Shown piece after piece: positions 36,726-44,784 of a stretch of 64,000 nt of DNA. The stretch spans positions 2,356,001 to 2,420,000 of the forward strand of contig NZ_OY726395.1 of NCBI RefSeq assembly GCF_963378085.1, given 5' to 3'. The first letter of the stretch is position 1, and each line of letters begins with the position of its first letter. The notes beneath the pieces were generated by a model. It ran no database searches, was not told the origin of the DNA, and was given only the letters and a program-made list of their open reading frames with translations. The position numbers were made by a program, and so were the translations under genes. The stretch comes from Mycolicibacterium sp. MU0050 (GTDB lineage Bacteria > Actinomycetota > Actinomycetes > Mycobacteriales > Mycobacteriaceae).

Positions 36726-38393
36726 TCAGGTCGACAGCCGGCACGCGCACGACGCCCGCACCGGCACGTCGGCGCGGGCGACGGCGAGTTCGAGCTGGTG
36801 CTCGATGATCGCGGCCTCCCCGGTGCGGCCGAGCCGCTGCAGGCATTCGTGGTAGCCGTGCAGACTCCACACGTTGTTCGGGTGTCGGCAGGGCCGGCTG
36901 ACCGTGGGGTCCAAGCCGAGGTCGGCCTCGTAGACGCGGGCGGCCTCCTGGACGTGGCCCTGCTCGAGCAGCAACGCGCCGTAGGCGTGCCGGGTGGGCT
37001 GCATCCAGCCCCACGGCTCGTCGTAGGGCAGCCCGTCGTCCAGCTCGATGGCGCGGCGCAGATGCGCAAACGCGCCGGCGAAATTGCCGGCCCGATAGTC
37101 GATTTCGCCGTCCAGCATGGCGGCGGCCACCGCCAGGATGTCGTGGGCGGTGTTGTTGAACAGGTAGCGGGTCTCCGGGATGGTCTCATAGGCGGCGGCG
37201 AAGCGGTCCCGCGCCGCTGCGGCCTCGGCCAGTTCACCTCTGGCCGCGTGCGCCACACCCTTGCCGTAGTGCAGGGTGGCCGTCGTCGTGCAGTACAGCC
37301 GGGGGTCCGCCGGAAGCGGTTCGGCGATCAGGTCATCCCACCGGCCGAACCGGATCAGGACGTGTACCCGCAACGGGACGAAGGCCTCCAGCCAGTCGGC
37401 CATCGGTGGGGAATCGATGGCCAACAGCTCCGGGATCAACTGTGCCGCCAGATCGTCGGCGGCGCGCAGCGCGACGCGGGACTGCCCGCTGAACATCGCG
37501 GCGTAGACCACGAAGTGCAGATTGTGCGCGCGGTAGAGCGAATAGAAGTTCAGCGGCCCCGCGTGTTCGACGAACTTGCGGTCGGCGGCCTCGGCGGCCA
37601 GGTTGGCCTCCACCGCGCTGCGGTAATCGCCGCAGAGCACGTCGAGGTGGCTGGGCATGTGCTGCAGATGCCCGGCGTCGGGCACCAGTCCGCGCAGCAG
37701 ATCTGCGGCCGGCAGGGCGGCCTCGGGGTGGGCCGACATCTCCATGGTGTGGATGTAGATGTGCAGCAGTCCCGGATGGCGGCGCCCGGCGTCGGTGGCC
37801 AGTGCTCGTTCAAGTAGCTGTTGAGCTTGCAGCACAAGGGATCCCGGCGCGGGATCGCCGGTGGCGGTGTCCCACAGCGCCCAGGCGGTGACGTTCACCA
37901 GCGCGTCGGCGGCCAGCGTCTGCACGTCGATGTCGTCGGGATGGGCGTCGGCAAGGTCGGCCATGGCCAGCGCGTAGGCCCGCCCGCCGGCGGCCAGGGC
38001 GTCGGCGTCGTCGGGGGCGTCGGTGGGGAAGCGGCTACGCAGCGCGGCGATCAGGGCGCGCTCGAGGTCCGTAGTCCGGCCCTGGGCCGCCGCGCCCAAC
38101 TCGCGGCGGGCGCGCGCGAGCGACGCGGTGCGGTCGGCGGGATCGAAGGCCTCCCAGGCCTTGTTGTAATTGGGGCCGACGGCATACGCGATGCCCCAGT
38201 GCGCGATCGCCAGTTGGGGGTCCGCCGCCAGCGCCCGCTCGAAGCAGTCGATGGCCTCCTCGTGGTTGAACGCAAACGCCCACACCAGCCCGCGGTCGAA
38301 CCACAACTGCGCTTGCTCGGAAGGGGTGGCGACCGCGCGGTGGTGACCGCCGAGGTCGTAATAGGGTTCTGGGGCCTCGCGGCGGATGTCCAC
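36726..38393 (-). CDS. Tetratricopeptide-repeat protein with conserved His motifs
   Basis: About 555-residue soluble protein with repeated TPR-like helical pairs: WFDRGLVWAFAFNHEEAIDC, then FERALAADPQLAIAHWGIAY near residues 30-65, and further copies at about 390-520. Between them LLHIYIHTMEMSAHPEAAL and HLQHMPSHLDVL give clustered histidines that could bind a metal; the same His pattern occurs in a broad family of TPR proteins of unknown role. No signal peptide or TM helix. The GTG at 38393 (VDIRREAPEPYYDLGGHHR) is chosen as start; the longer frame enters intergenic sequence. It follows the FUSC gene by 41 bases and is likely cotranscribed. Confidence 0.75.
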   Translation of the reverse strand: MDIRREAPEPYYDLGGHHRAVATPSEQAQLWFDRGLVWAFAFNHEEAIDCFERALAADPQLAIAHWGIAYAVGPNYNKAWEAFDPADRTASLARARRELGAAAQGRTTDLERALIAALRSRFPTDAPDDADALAAGGRAYALAMADLADAHPDDIDVQTLAADALVNVTAWALWDTATGDPAPGSLVLQAQQLLERALATDAGRRHPGLLHIYIHTMEMSAHPEAALPAADLLRGLVPDAGHLQHMPSHLDVLCGDYRSAVEANLAAEAADRKFVEHAGPLNFYSLYRAHNLHFVVYAAMFSGQSRVALRAADDLAAQLIPELLAIDSPPMADWLEAFVPLRVHVLIRFGRWDDLIAEPLPADPRLYCTTTATLHYGKGVAHAARGELAEAAAARDRFAAAYETIPETRYLFNNTAHDILAVAAAMLDGEIDYRAGNFAGAFAHLRRAIELDDGLPYDEPWGWMQPTRHAYGALLLEQGHVQEAARVYEADLGLDPTVSRPCRHPNNVWSLHGYHECLQRLGRTGEAAIIEHQLELAVARADVPVRASCACRLST

Positions 38394-38434
38394 GTTCGGC
38401 CACGCTACGCCGATCGGGGCTAAAGCGCGCGGGC

Positions 38435-40441
38435 TCAGGATAATTCGGCGACGGTCAACAGGTGCCGAGTGATCGTCTCGGTTTCGGCCACCAGGACGCG
38501 TTGGGAGGTGTCCTGTTTGCCGAGCACTCCGGCCGCCTGCCGCAGTTGGGCGTCGGCCTCGGCGAGATGTCGGGCGTCGATGGTCCACATCTGTCCGGCG
38601 CTGGGCAATTCGCCCCGCAGGGCGTCCACGTAGTCGTCGACGGCGACGACGAACCGGGGATCCAGCGTGGCGTGGTGGACGGCGGCAAGCTGACCCTCCA
38701 GCGCGGCGCAGGCACCCGTGATGGCGTTGAGGGCGGCCCGATACGCGGTCAGCCAGTGGCGCACCTGCGCCATCTCCGCGCGCACCCCGCCGGCGGCGGC
38801 CTCGAACGCCGACCGGGCCCGGGTGACGCGCTGCCAGACCGAGCTCAGCGTGTCCTCCGGGTGAGCGAGGGGATGCACGAACGCCCGGACAACGGTTGCG
38901 GCATATTCACTTTCGGCGCGCAGCAGCTCTCCGGCGCGCTGCCGCAGCCGGACCAGGGCCCGGTCGGGCAGCACCACATGACTGGCCACTGCGAGACCAC
39001 CGCCGATCACCGTGGCCACCACCCGCTGGCCCATCGCGGGGCTGTCGATGGTCCCGCCCAGGTCGACCAGGAAGACGATGGCGCCCGCCAACGCGGCGTA
39101 CAGCGGCACGGCACCGTAACCGGCCACCGCGTAGGCCAGCCCGAGCACCGCCACGGCCAGCGTCACGGCCACCAGCCCGCTGGGCTGCCACAGCACGGTG
39201 ATCACGCTCGCCACCACGACGCCGGCGGTGACCCCGGCGATGCGGGACACGCAGCGCGTGTAGGTGTGGGCGGTCTCGGGCCGCAACACCAACAGCGCCG
39301 TCAGGGCAATCCAATAGCCCTGCGGGGTCTCGGTGACCCGGGCGACCACCAGGCCGATCACCACGGCCGCGGTCAGCCGCGACGCGTGCCGCAGGATCGG
39401 GGAATCGCCGTTGCACTGCGCCAGAATGCGCCCCCAAGCGCTGCGCAGGTAGGTCAGCAGGCGGCGCGGTGCCGTCTGCCCGGTGTGCATGGCTGTGGGC
39501 CATCCGGTCAGCTGCAGTGCTCCGGCCTTCGCCACCTGGCCGTGCAGTCGTTGGGCCGCGGTCGCGGCCGACCCACTCAGCGCAGCGGCGTGATCCTCGG
39601 CGCGGCGCAGCGCCATGCGGGCGTCCAGGGCCGCGGCGCGCCCGCCGGCGCCGATGGCGGCCAGCGCGTCGGCGCACGCCAGCAGCACCTCGCGCACCGC
39701 GGGGTCGTCGGCGTCGGCCCGCAGCGCGTTGACGGTCATCGCAATGCGTTCCGGCCACGCGTGCGTGCCCCGGAACGCCGGGGGCCGACGGCGGGCCTGG
39801 CGATCGGTCGCGCCGACGGCCTCGCGCAGGTCCATCAGCGGGGTGGGATCCCAGCTCGCCGCCGGGTCGAGCGCCAGCCGGCGCGCGGTGGTCGCGACCC
39901 AGCCGTAGGCGTCGGCGAGCGCGGTCCGCTGGGCCACCCACCGCTGGCGCGGCCACGCGGCGACCAGGACCACCTGCAGCAGCCCGGCGGCGACGGCCAG
40001 GCCGGCCGCCCCCAGGGCGGACCAGAAGGTCGCCGACCAGCCGAGCGCGGTCGGCGCGGCGGCGACCAGGAGCGCGCCGCCCGCTGCGGCGGCCAGGCCC
40101 GCGGCGGAGCTGAGCGCCCACAGCAGACCGGCGCCCAGCGTCCAGGCCAGGGCGGTCGGCACGAAAAGCCAGGTGTGCCCGGTGCTCAGGTGCCCGAGGA
40201 AGGTCGCCAACCCCAGCCCCAGCGAAACTGCGCACGCGATCGGCAGCCGACGGACCGCGCTGCCCTGCAACGCGGTGGCCCCCACGATCGCGGCGGTGCC
40301 GCCGGCGGCGACGGCGGCGGCCGGCGAGGCCCAGTGCAGGGCGGCGGCCGCGGCGAGCAGCACTCCGAGCAGACTGCGGGCCACTTCGCCGATGTACGGC
40401 CACGAATGCGGTAGGGCGGGGCCCCTGAACATGGCTGTCAT
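38435..40441 (-). CDS. FUSC-family membrane transporter-like protein
   Basis: About 668-residue inner-membrane protein with two sets of five to six hydrophobic helices (residues about 20-160 and 345-490), each followed by a cytosolic helical region, the FUSC/aromatic-acid-exporter layout (AaeB/YccS-like). The conserved GYWIALTALLVLRPE of the second set is visible (about residues 375-390). Relatives export aromatic acids or act in envelope stress; substrate is unknown here. ATGs at 40441 and 40432 are both possible. It is divergent from the EthD-like gene with almost no gap. Confidence 0.82.
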   Translation of the reverse strand: MTAMFRGPALPHSWPYIGEVARSLLGVLLAAAAALHWASPAAAVAAGGTAAIVGATALQGSAVRRLPIACAVSLGLGLATFLGHLSTGHTWLFVPTALAWTLGAGLLWALSSAAGLAAAAGGALLVAAAPTALGWSATFWSALGAAGLAVAAGLLQVVLVAAWPRQRWVAQRTALADAYGWVATTARRLALDPAASWDPTPLMDLREAVGATDRQARRRPPAFRGTHAWPERIAMTVNALRADADDPAVREVLLACADALAAIGAGGRAAALDARMALRRAEDHAAALSGSAATAAQRLHGQVAKAGALQLTGWPTAMHTGQTAPRRLLTYLRSAWGRILAQCNGDSPILRHASRLTAAVVIGLVVARVTETPQGYWIALTALLVLRPETAHTYTRCVSRIAGVTAGVVVASVITVLWQPSGLVAVTLAVAVLGLAYAVAGYGAVPLYAALAGAIVFLVDLGGTIDSPAMGQRVVATVIGGGLAVASHVVLPDRALVRLRQRAGELLRAESEYAATVVRAFVHPLAHPEDTLSSVWQRVTRARSAFEAAAGGVRAEMAQVRHWLTAYRAALNAITGACAALEGQLAAVHHATLDPRFVVAVDDYVDALRGELPSAGQMWTIDARHLAEADAQLRQAAGVLGKQDTSQRVLVAETETITRHLLTVAELS

Positions 40442-40466
40442 TATGCCGCTCGGTAGGTTCGCGTTC

Positions 40467-41174
40467 GTGGAGAAGGTGATCTTGGTGTCGCAGTGCGCCG
40501 CCGCGGACGACGCATGGTGCGCACGGCTACGCGGCCCGGTCGCCGCGGAACTGCTCGACCTCGGATTGCCGGGACTGACGATCAACGTCAAGGACGCCGC
40601 GGTGCGGGACTCGCTGATGACCCTGACCACCCTGAACCCGCCCGTGGCGGCGGTGCTGAGCCTGTGGACCGATCAGCATTACGGCGCGCAGGTTGCCGCC
40701 GCCGTCGAGCTGCTGGCCGGCGAATCCGACGCGGTCGCCGGATATCTGGTCACCGAGTCTGTACCGTTGCGTGCTCCCGAGGTCGAGTTGGGTTCCCGCA
40801 CACCGGGATTGGCCAACGTCGCGCTGTTGCGGCGGCCACCGGAGCTCGACGAGCCGACCTGGCGAACCCGCTGGCACCGCGACCACACCCCGGTGGCCAT
40901 CGAAACTCAGGCCACCTTCGGATACACCCAGAACGCCGTGGTGCGGGCGTTGACCCCGGACGCCCCGGCGGTGGCCGCGATTGTCGAGGAGCTGTTCCCC
41001 GCCGACGCGGTGACCGATCTGAAGGCGTTCTTCGGCGCGGCCGACGACGCGGATCTGGCCGCCCGGATCGACCGTATGGTCGCGAGCACGGCGCGCTTCG
41101 GCGCCAACCGCAACGTCGACACCGTGCCCACGAGTCGTTACGTGCTGCGGTCCGCGGTGCGCGCCACTGGGTAG
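40467..41174 (+). CDS. EthD-domain-like dimeric alpha/beta-barrel protein
   Basis: About 235-residue protein with a ferredoxin-like dimeric barrel. The sequence WRTRWHRDHTPVAIETQATF in the second half is the EthD signature (W-x-x-W-H-x-x-H). The N-terminal half looks like a weaker duplicate. EthD proteins accompany P450 systems or act as small decarboxylases and cyclases; no specific role can be assigned. The GTG at 40467 is preceded by TAGGTT seven bases upstream, suggesting a leaderless transcript; an ATG at 40443 would nearly abut the divergent FUSC start. It is followed after 11 bases by the crotonase gene. Confidence 0.72.
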   Translation: MEKVILVSQCAAADDAWCARLRGPVAAELLDLGLPGLTINVKDAAVRDSLMTLTTLNPPVAAVLSLWTDQHYGAQVAAAVELLAGESDAVAGYLVTESVPLRAPEVELGSRTPGLANVALLRRPPELDEPTWRTRWHRDHTPVAIETQATFGYTQNAVVRALTPDAPAVAAIVEELFPADAVTDLKAFFGAADDADLAARIDRMVASTARFGANRNVDTVPTSRYVLRSAVRATG

Positions 41175-41185
41175 GCTCTGCGCTC

Positions 41186-41941
41186 GTGACGTTGACGATC
41201 GCCGACGAGAATCGGGTCCGCACGCTGACACTCGATCGGCCGGAGGCATTGAACGCCTTCGACGAAGAGCTGTACGACGCCACCACGGTCGCGCTGCGTG
41301 CGGCCGCCGAGGACGCCGAGGTCTCGGTGGTGCTGCTCACCGGCACCGGCCGGTCGTTCAGCGCGGGCACCGACCTCGCCGAGATGCAGGCCCGCATCAC
41401 CGACCCGGGTTTCACGCCCGGCCAGTACGGCTTTCTGGGCCTCGTCGATGCGCTCGCCGAGTTCCCCAAGCCGCTGATCTGTGCGGTCAACGGGTTCGGG
41501 ATCGGCATCGGGGCAACGATTTTGGGCTTCGCCGACCTCGCCTTCATGGCGACGACGGCGCGGTTGAAGTGCCCGTTCACGAGTCTGGGGGTGGCCCCGG
41601 AGGCGGCGTCGTCGTACCTGCTGCCCCAGCTGGTGGGCAGGCAGAATGCCGCCTGGATGCTGATGTCCTCGGAGTGGATCAGCGCGCAGGAGGCCCACCG
41701 GATGGGTCTGGTGTGGAAGGTGTGTGAGCCCGACGACCTGCTGCCGGAGGCGCGCCGGCACGCCGAGGTGCTCGCGTCGCGGCCGTTGAGCAGCCTGATG
41801 GCGGTCAAGCGCACGATGACCGCGCCGCTGGCCGCCGGAATCGCGGCCGCGCGTGATCGGGAAAATGCCTGCTTCGCCGAGTTGATGGGCAGTGCCGACA
41901 ACGCGTCGGCGCTGGCCGATTTCAACCAGCCGAAAAGTTAG
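41186..41941 (+). CDS. Enoyl-CoA hydratase/isomerase (crotonase) family protein
   Basis: 251-residue crotonase. Oxyanion-hole sequences are TGRSFSAGTDLAEMQARI and NGFGIGIGATILGFADLAFM. Classic hydratases carry Glu at positions 144 and 164 (rat numbering); the equivalent region here reads CPFTSLGVAPEAASSYLLPQ, with one Glu retained in PEAASS, as in delta-isomerases. GTG 41186 lies eight bases after a TAGGCT hexamer, so a leaderless start is likely. Substrate is an enoyl-CoA of unknown chain type. It ends in a four-base convergent overlap with bfd. Confidence 0.88.
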   Translation: MTLTIADENRVRTLTLDRPEALNAFDEELYDATTVALRAAAEDAEVSVVLLTGTGRSFSAGTDLAEMQARITDPGFTPGQYGFLGLVDALAEFPKPLICAVNGFGIGIGATILGFADLAFMATTARLKCPFTSLGVAPEAASSYLLPQLVGRQNAAWMLMSSEWISAQEAHRMGLVWKVCEPDDLLPEARRHAEVLASRPLSSLMAVKRTMTAPLAAGIAAARDRENACFAELMGSADNASALADFNQPKS

Positions 41942-42126
41942 CTGGCGGCAACGCTGTTGAGCTTGGCCGACTCGGCCTCGATGATGGCCCGCACCGTCCG
42001 GCGGCACCGTCCGCAATCGGTTCCGGCCCCGCACGCGATCGCGACCTGCTTCGATGTGCAGGCCCCCCGGGAGACGGCGTCGGCGACTTCGTGGCTGGTG
42101 GCGCCGGTGCAGAGGCAGACGAACAC
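41938..42126 (-). CDS. bfd: Bacterioferritin-associated ferredoxin
   Basis: 62-residue [2Fe-2S] ferredoxin with the Bfd cysteine pattern: CLC at residues 4-6 and C-G-A-G-T-D-C-G-R-C near residue 35 (CxC...CxxC). Bfd binds bacterioferritin at the heme site and reduces its ferric core, releasing Fe2+ when iron is scarce. It is transcribed away from bfrA. The IdeR box at 42171-42189 overlaps a TAGACT -10 on its strand, predicting repression when iron is plentiful, the opposite of the storage gene. Confidence 0.92.
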   Translation of the reverse strand: MFVCLCTGATSHEVADAVSRGACTSKQVAIACGAGTDCGRCRRTVRAIIEAESAKLNSVAAS

Positions 42127-42170
42127 GAGGGGTGCCTCCTTGCTGAAATCGACGGCCGCGGGTTTCGCGA

Positions 42171-42189
42171 TTAGTGCAGTCTAACCTAA
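42171..42189 (-). promoter_or_regulatory. IdeR box overlapping the bfd promoter
   Basis: TTAGTGCAGTCTAACCTAA matches the iron box at 15 of 19 positions. On the minus strand it contains TAGACT, a -10 hexamer for bfd, so IdeR-Fe2+ should repress bfd. Confidence 0.83.
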
Positions 42190-42203
42190 CTCGTGCGGTA
42201 TTG

Positions 42204-42242
42204 TTAGGGCAACCTGCCCTTAGGTATGCGAGGCTTACCTAC
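42204..42242 (+). promoter_or_regulatory. Tandem IdeR boxes upstream of bfrA
   Basis: Two neighbouring 19-mers: TTAGGGCAACCTGCCCTTA (42204-42222, 13 of 19 matches) and GTATGCGAGGCTTACCTAC (42224-42242, 13 of 19). The likely bfrA -10 is TAGATT at 42299-42304, so the boxes lie well upstream of it. That is an activating position, as known for M. tuberculosis bfrA, which IdeR switches on in high iron. Confidence 0.7.
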
Positions 42243-42384
42243 CCGACGCTGTTTGCGGTGCCGGGGTGTTTTGGCGTGTTTTTCCTCCCGATCTGGGCTA
42301 GATTCGAGGCACGCGGTGGCGACGTACAGCCCACGTGCACTGCGGTTTCTACTCCCTAGACAGCCCCTGGTGCGAGGAGATCCA

Positions 42385-42864
42385 ATGCAAGGCGATCCAG
42401 AAGTGCTGAAGTTGCTCAACGAGCAGCTTTCCAGCGAGTTGACGGCCATCAATCAGTACTTCCTGCACTCGAAGATGCAGGACAATTGGGGATTCACGGA
42501 ACTGGCGGCCCACACCCGGGCCGAGTCCTTCGACGAGATGCGCCACGCCGAGGCGATCACGGACCGGATCCTGCTGCTCGACGGTCTGCCGAACTATCAG
42601 CGGCTGTTCTCGCTGCGGGTCGGCCAGACCCTGCGGGAGCAGTTCGAGGCGGACCTGGCCATCGAGTACGAGGTGCTCGAACGGTTGCGGCCCGGCGTCG
42701 TCATGTGCCGGGAGAAGCAGGACAGCACCAGCGCGTCGCTGTTGGAAGGCATCATCGCCGACGAGGAATCGCACATCGATTACCTCGAGACGCAGCTGGA
42801 GTTGATGGACAAGCTCGGCGAGGAGCTCTACGCCGCGCAGTGCGTCTCCCGGCCCCCGAGCTGA
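42385..42864 (+). CDS. bfrA: Bacterioferritin BfrA
   Basis: 159-residue heme-containing ferritin that stores iron as a 24-mer shell in the cytosol. The four-helix bundle carries the ferroxidase ligands (E18-type Glu in LNEQLSSELTAINQYFLHSK, DEMRHAEAITDR and IIADEESHIDYLE) and the heme-ligand Met52 in DEMRHAE. ATG 42385 follows a GAGGAG ribosome site; the longer upstream frame is regulatory sequence. The leader contains CAGCCC (42361-42366), complementary to a loop in the MrsI-like sRNA. It corresponds to Rv1876. Confidence 0.97.
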   Translation: MQGDPEVLKLLNEQLSSELTAINQYFLHSKMQDNWGFTELAAHTRAESFDEMRHAEAITDRILLLDGLPNYQRLFSLRVGQTLREQFEADLAIEYEVLERLRPGVVMCREKQDSTSASLLEGIIADEESHIDYLETQLELMDKLGEELYAAQCVSRPPS

Positions 42865-42880
42865 CCCGACCGCCAGAAAC

Positions 42881-42894
42881 TAGAACGCGTTCCA
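42881..42894. promoter_or_regulatory. KstR-type operator upstream of the CMD gene
   Basis: TAGAACGCGTTCCA fits the KstR consensus TNNAACNNGTTNNA at every fixed position. It lies 32-45 bases before the ATG at 42926, a good repressor position. KstR controls sterol catabolism genes and is released by 3-oxo-cholestenoyl-CoA-type ligands. Confidence 0.68.
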
Positions 42895-42925
42895 CCGGTG
42901 GCGACGCGGGCGTAGCATCGCGCCC

Positions 42926-43420
42926 ATGAGCCGAATCGGAGATTTTCCCGACGACGATGTCGCGGGCTGGCTGCTGAAGTCGCCGGACATCGGCGGCGCG
43001 ATGGCCGGCTTCACCCACGCCGTCTACAACCAGAACCGGTTGCCCATGCGCGTTCGCGAGCTGGCGCGCATCGTGATCGCGCACGCCAACGAGTGCGCGG
43101 TGTGCATCAACACCCGCGACGCCGACGGTCCCGCGGCGGGGGTGGACGAGGACCTCTACTCCCACGCGCACGAGTGGCGAACCTGGCCGGGATACAGCGA
43201 GCAGGAGCGGCTCGGCGCGGAGTTCGCCCATCGGTTTGCCACCGAGCACACCGAACTGCGCGACGACGAGGACTTCTGGGCGCGGGCCGCCGAGCACTAC
43301 TCCGACGAACTGCTGACCGACCTGGCCCTGTCCTGTGCGATGTGGGTCGGCATGGGGCGGATGCTGCGCACCCTCGACATCGGCCAGACCTGCTCGTTGA
43401 CCATCCCGGCCCGCGGCTGA
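42926..43420 (+). CDS. Carboxymuconolactone decarboxylase/AhpD-family protein
   Basis: 164-residue all-helical CMD-family protein. The core RVRELARIVIAHANECAVCI, ending CAVC, supplies the C-x-x-C redox pair with a following His-less N-T-R; it is characteristic of AhpD-like alkylhydroperoxidase relatives, though the classic E...CxxxH proton-relay His is not obvious. Function may be thiol-disulphide exchange or a decarboxylase-like step. The KstR-type box suggests a role during sterol or lipid use. TesB follows after 30 bases. Confidence 0.82.
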   Translation: MSRIGDFPDDDVAGWLLKSPDIGGAMAGFTHAVYNQNRLPMRVRELARIVIAHANECAVCINTRDADGPAAGVDEDLYSHAHEWRTWPGYSEQERLGAEFAHRFATEHTELRDDEDFWARAAEHYSDELLTDLALSCAMWVGMGRMLRTLDIGQTCSLTIPARG

Positions 43421-43450
43421 GCGCTCCCGCGCGCACCTTAAGCTGACCGG

Positions 43451-44281
43451 GTGTCGTCGTCGCTCGGTGAAGTCCTGGCCACCCTCGCGCTGGAGCGGGT
43501 AGAACCCAACTACTTTGTGGGAGAACAACTCCCGGCCCCGGCCAATCACATCTTGGGTGGTCACATCTCCGCCCAGGCGCTGCTGGCCGCGGGTCAGACC
43601 GCGCCGGGACGTGCCGCGCACAGCGTGCACACCTACTTCCTGCGCCCCGGCGATGCGCGGTATCCGGTGGACTTCGAGGTGGTCGAACTGCAGGAGGGGC
43701 GCACGTTCTCGGCTCGCCGGGTCACCGCGCGCCAGGACGGTCAGGTGTTGCTGGAGGCCATGTCGTCGTTCAAGGCAGCCGGTTCGGGGGCGGCGGAACC
43801 CCTCGAGTATCAGCCGCCGATGCCCGCCGTGCCCGAACCGGAATCGTTGGCGCCGGTGCCCCCACACGCCGCCGAGGACGCCGACGGCGGCAGCGGCCAG
43901 TGGGCGGGTTTGCGCTGGTACGAGCGCCGGATCGTCGACGCCGATCGGCTGCCGCCGGCCCGGTCCCGGATCTGGTGGCGGCCCGGCGGGGACGTGCCGC
44001 AGCAGCCCGACCTGGCCGCCGCGCTGGTCGCCTACCTGTCGGCGGTCGCGCTGACCGAACCGGCGTACGCGGCGCGCGGCGCCGCGCTGGGGCCCTCGGC
44101 GCAGCGGGATCACTCGGTGTGGTTCCACCGACCGCCGGTGCTCGGCGACTGGCTGCTCTACGACCGGGCCTCACCGAGCAGCGTGGACACCGTGGCCCTG
44201 GCGCAGGGCCGGATGTTCAACCGCAACGGCGACCTGGTGTGCACGGTCGCCCAGGAGATGTACTTCCCGCCGCCGCGCTGA
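43451..44281 (+). CDS. Acyl-CoA thioesterase II (TesB family)
   Basis: 276-residue double-hotdog thioesterase that hydrolyses medium- to long-chain acyl-CoA. The N-terminal motif GGHISAQALLAAGQT and HTYFLRPGDARYPVDFEVVE are typical TesB, as is the C-terminal DHSVWFHRPPVLGDWLLYD then SAGGRGL-like region, here VDTVALAQGRMFNRNGDLVC. GTG 43451 has TAAGCT about seven bases before it, suggesting a leaderless transcript of its own besides any readthrough from the CMD gene. Likely role: release of free acids during lipid turnover. Confidence 0.92.
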   Translation: MSSSLGEVLATLALERVEPNYFVGEQLPAPANHILGGHISAQALLAAGQTAPGRAAHSVHTYFLRPGDARYPVDFEVVELQEGRTFSARRVTARQDGQVLLEAMSSFKAAGSGAAEPLEYQPPMPAVPEPESLAPVPPHAAEDADGGSGQWAGLRWYERRIVDADRLPPARSRIWWRPGGDVPQQPDLAAALVAYLSAVALTEPAYAARGAALGPSAQRDHSVWFHRPPVLGDWLLYDRASPSSVDTVALAQGRMFNRNGDLVCTVAQEMYFPPPR

Positions 44282-44360
44282 TTTGGCATCGACGGATCGG
44301 GGAACACGTTTTTTTGACGGGGCCGTTGACCACGAGGGCCCCCCGATCAAAGGAACAGTC

Positions 44361-44780
44361 ATGGACGGTGCCGTCTGGATCGTCATCGCGGTGGTCGCGG
44401 TCTTGGTCGTGCTGGGCGTGCTGATGCTCGTCGGCCGTCGGACCCGCAACGCGAAGATGCACGGCAAGGCCGAGCGCATCCGAGAAGAGACACAGCAGGA
44501 GTCGGTGCAGGTCGAGCGCCGCAGCGCGCTGGCCACCGAGACCGAGGCGCGGGCCCGGGCGGCGCAGGCCGAGGCCGAGGCCAAGGCCGCGGAGGCCGAG
44601 CGGCTCGCCCAGCGCGCTCAGCAGCATCGCAGCGCCGCGACCGAGAGCCGCGAAGAACTCGAGGCGCGCCTCGAGCACGCCGATTCCATCGACCCGGAGG
44701 TCAAGGCCGCGGATCGGTCCGGGACGCAGGAGCCATCGCCGACGCAGGAACCGCCGCGCACGCAGGAACCGCCGCGCTGA
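44361..44780 (+). CDS. Small membrane-anchored coiled-coil protein with acidic TQEP repeats
   Basis: 139-residue protein: one N-terminal TM helix (residues 5-27, VWIVIAVVAVLVVLGVLMLV), then a charged helix predicted as coiled coil (about 38-112, rich in A/E/R: EAEAKAAEAERLAQRAQQH), and a tail of three hexapeptide repeats TQEPxR/P. The tail is encoded by three 18-base repeats (44724-44777). Ribosome site AAAGGAA precedes the ATG. The function is unknown; the shape suggests a membrane-tethered scaffold facing the cytosol. Ends five bases from the CYP140-like gene on the opposite strand. Confidence 0.72.
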   Translation: MDGAVWIVIAVVAVLVVLGVLMLVGRRTRNAKMHGKAERIREETQQESVQVERRSALATETEARARAAQAEAEAKAAEAERLAQRAQQHRSAATESREELEARLEHADSIDPEVKAADRSGTQEPSPTQEPPRTQEPPR

Positions 44781-44784
44781 TCCG

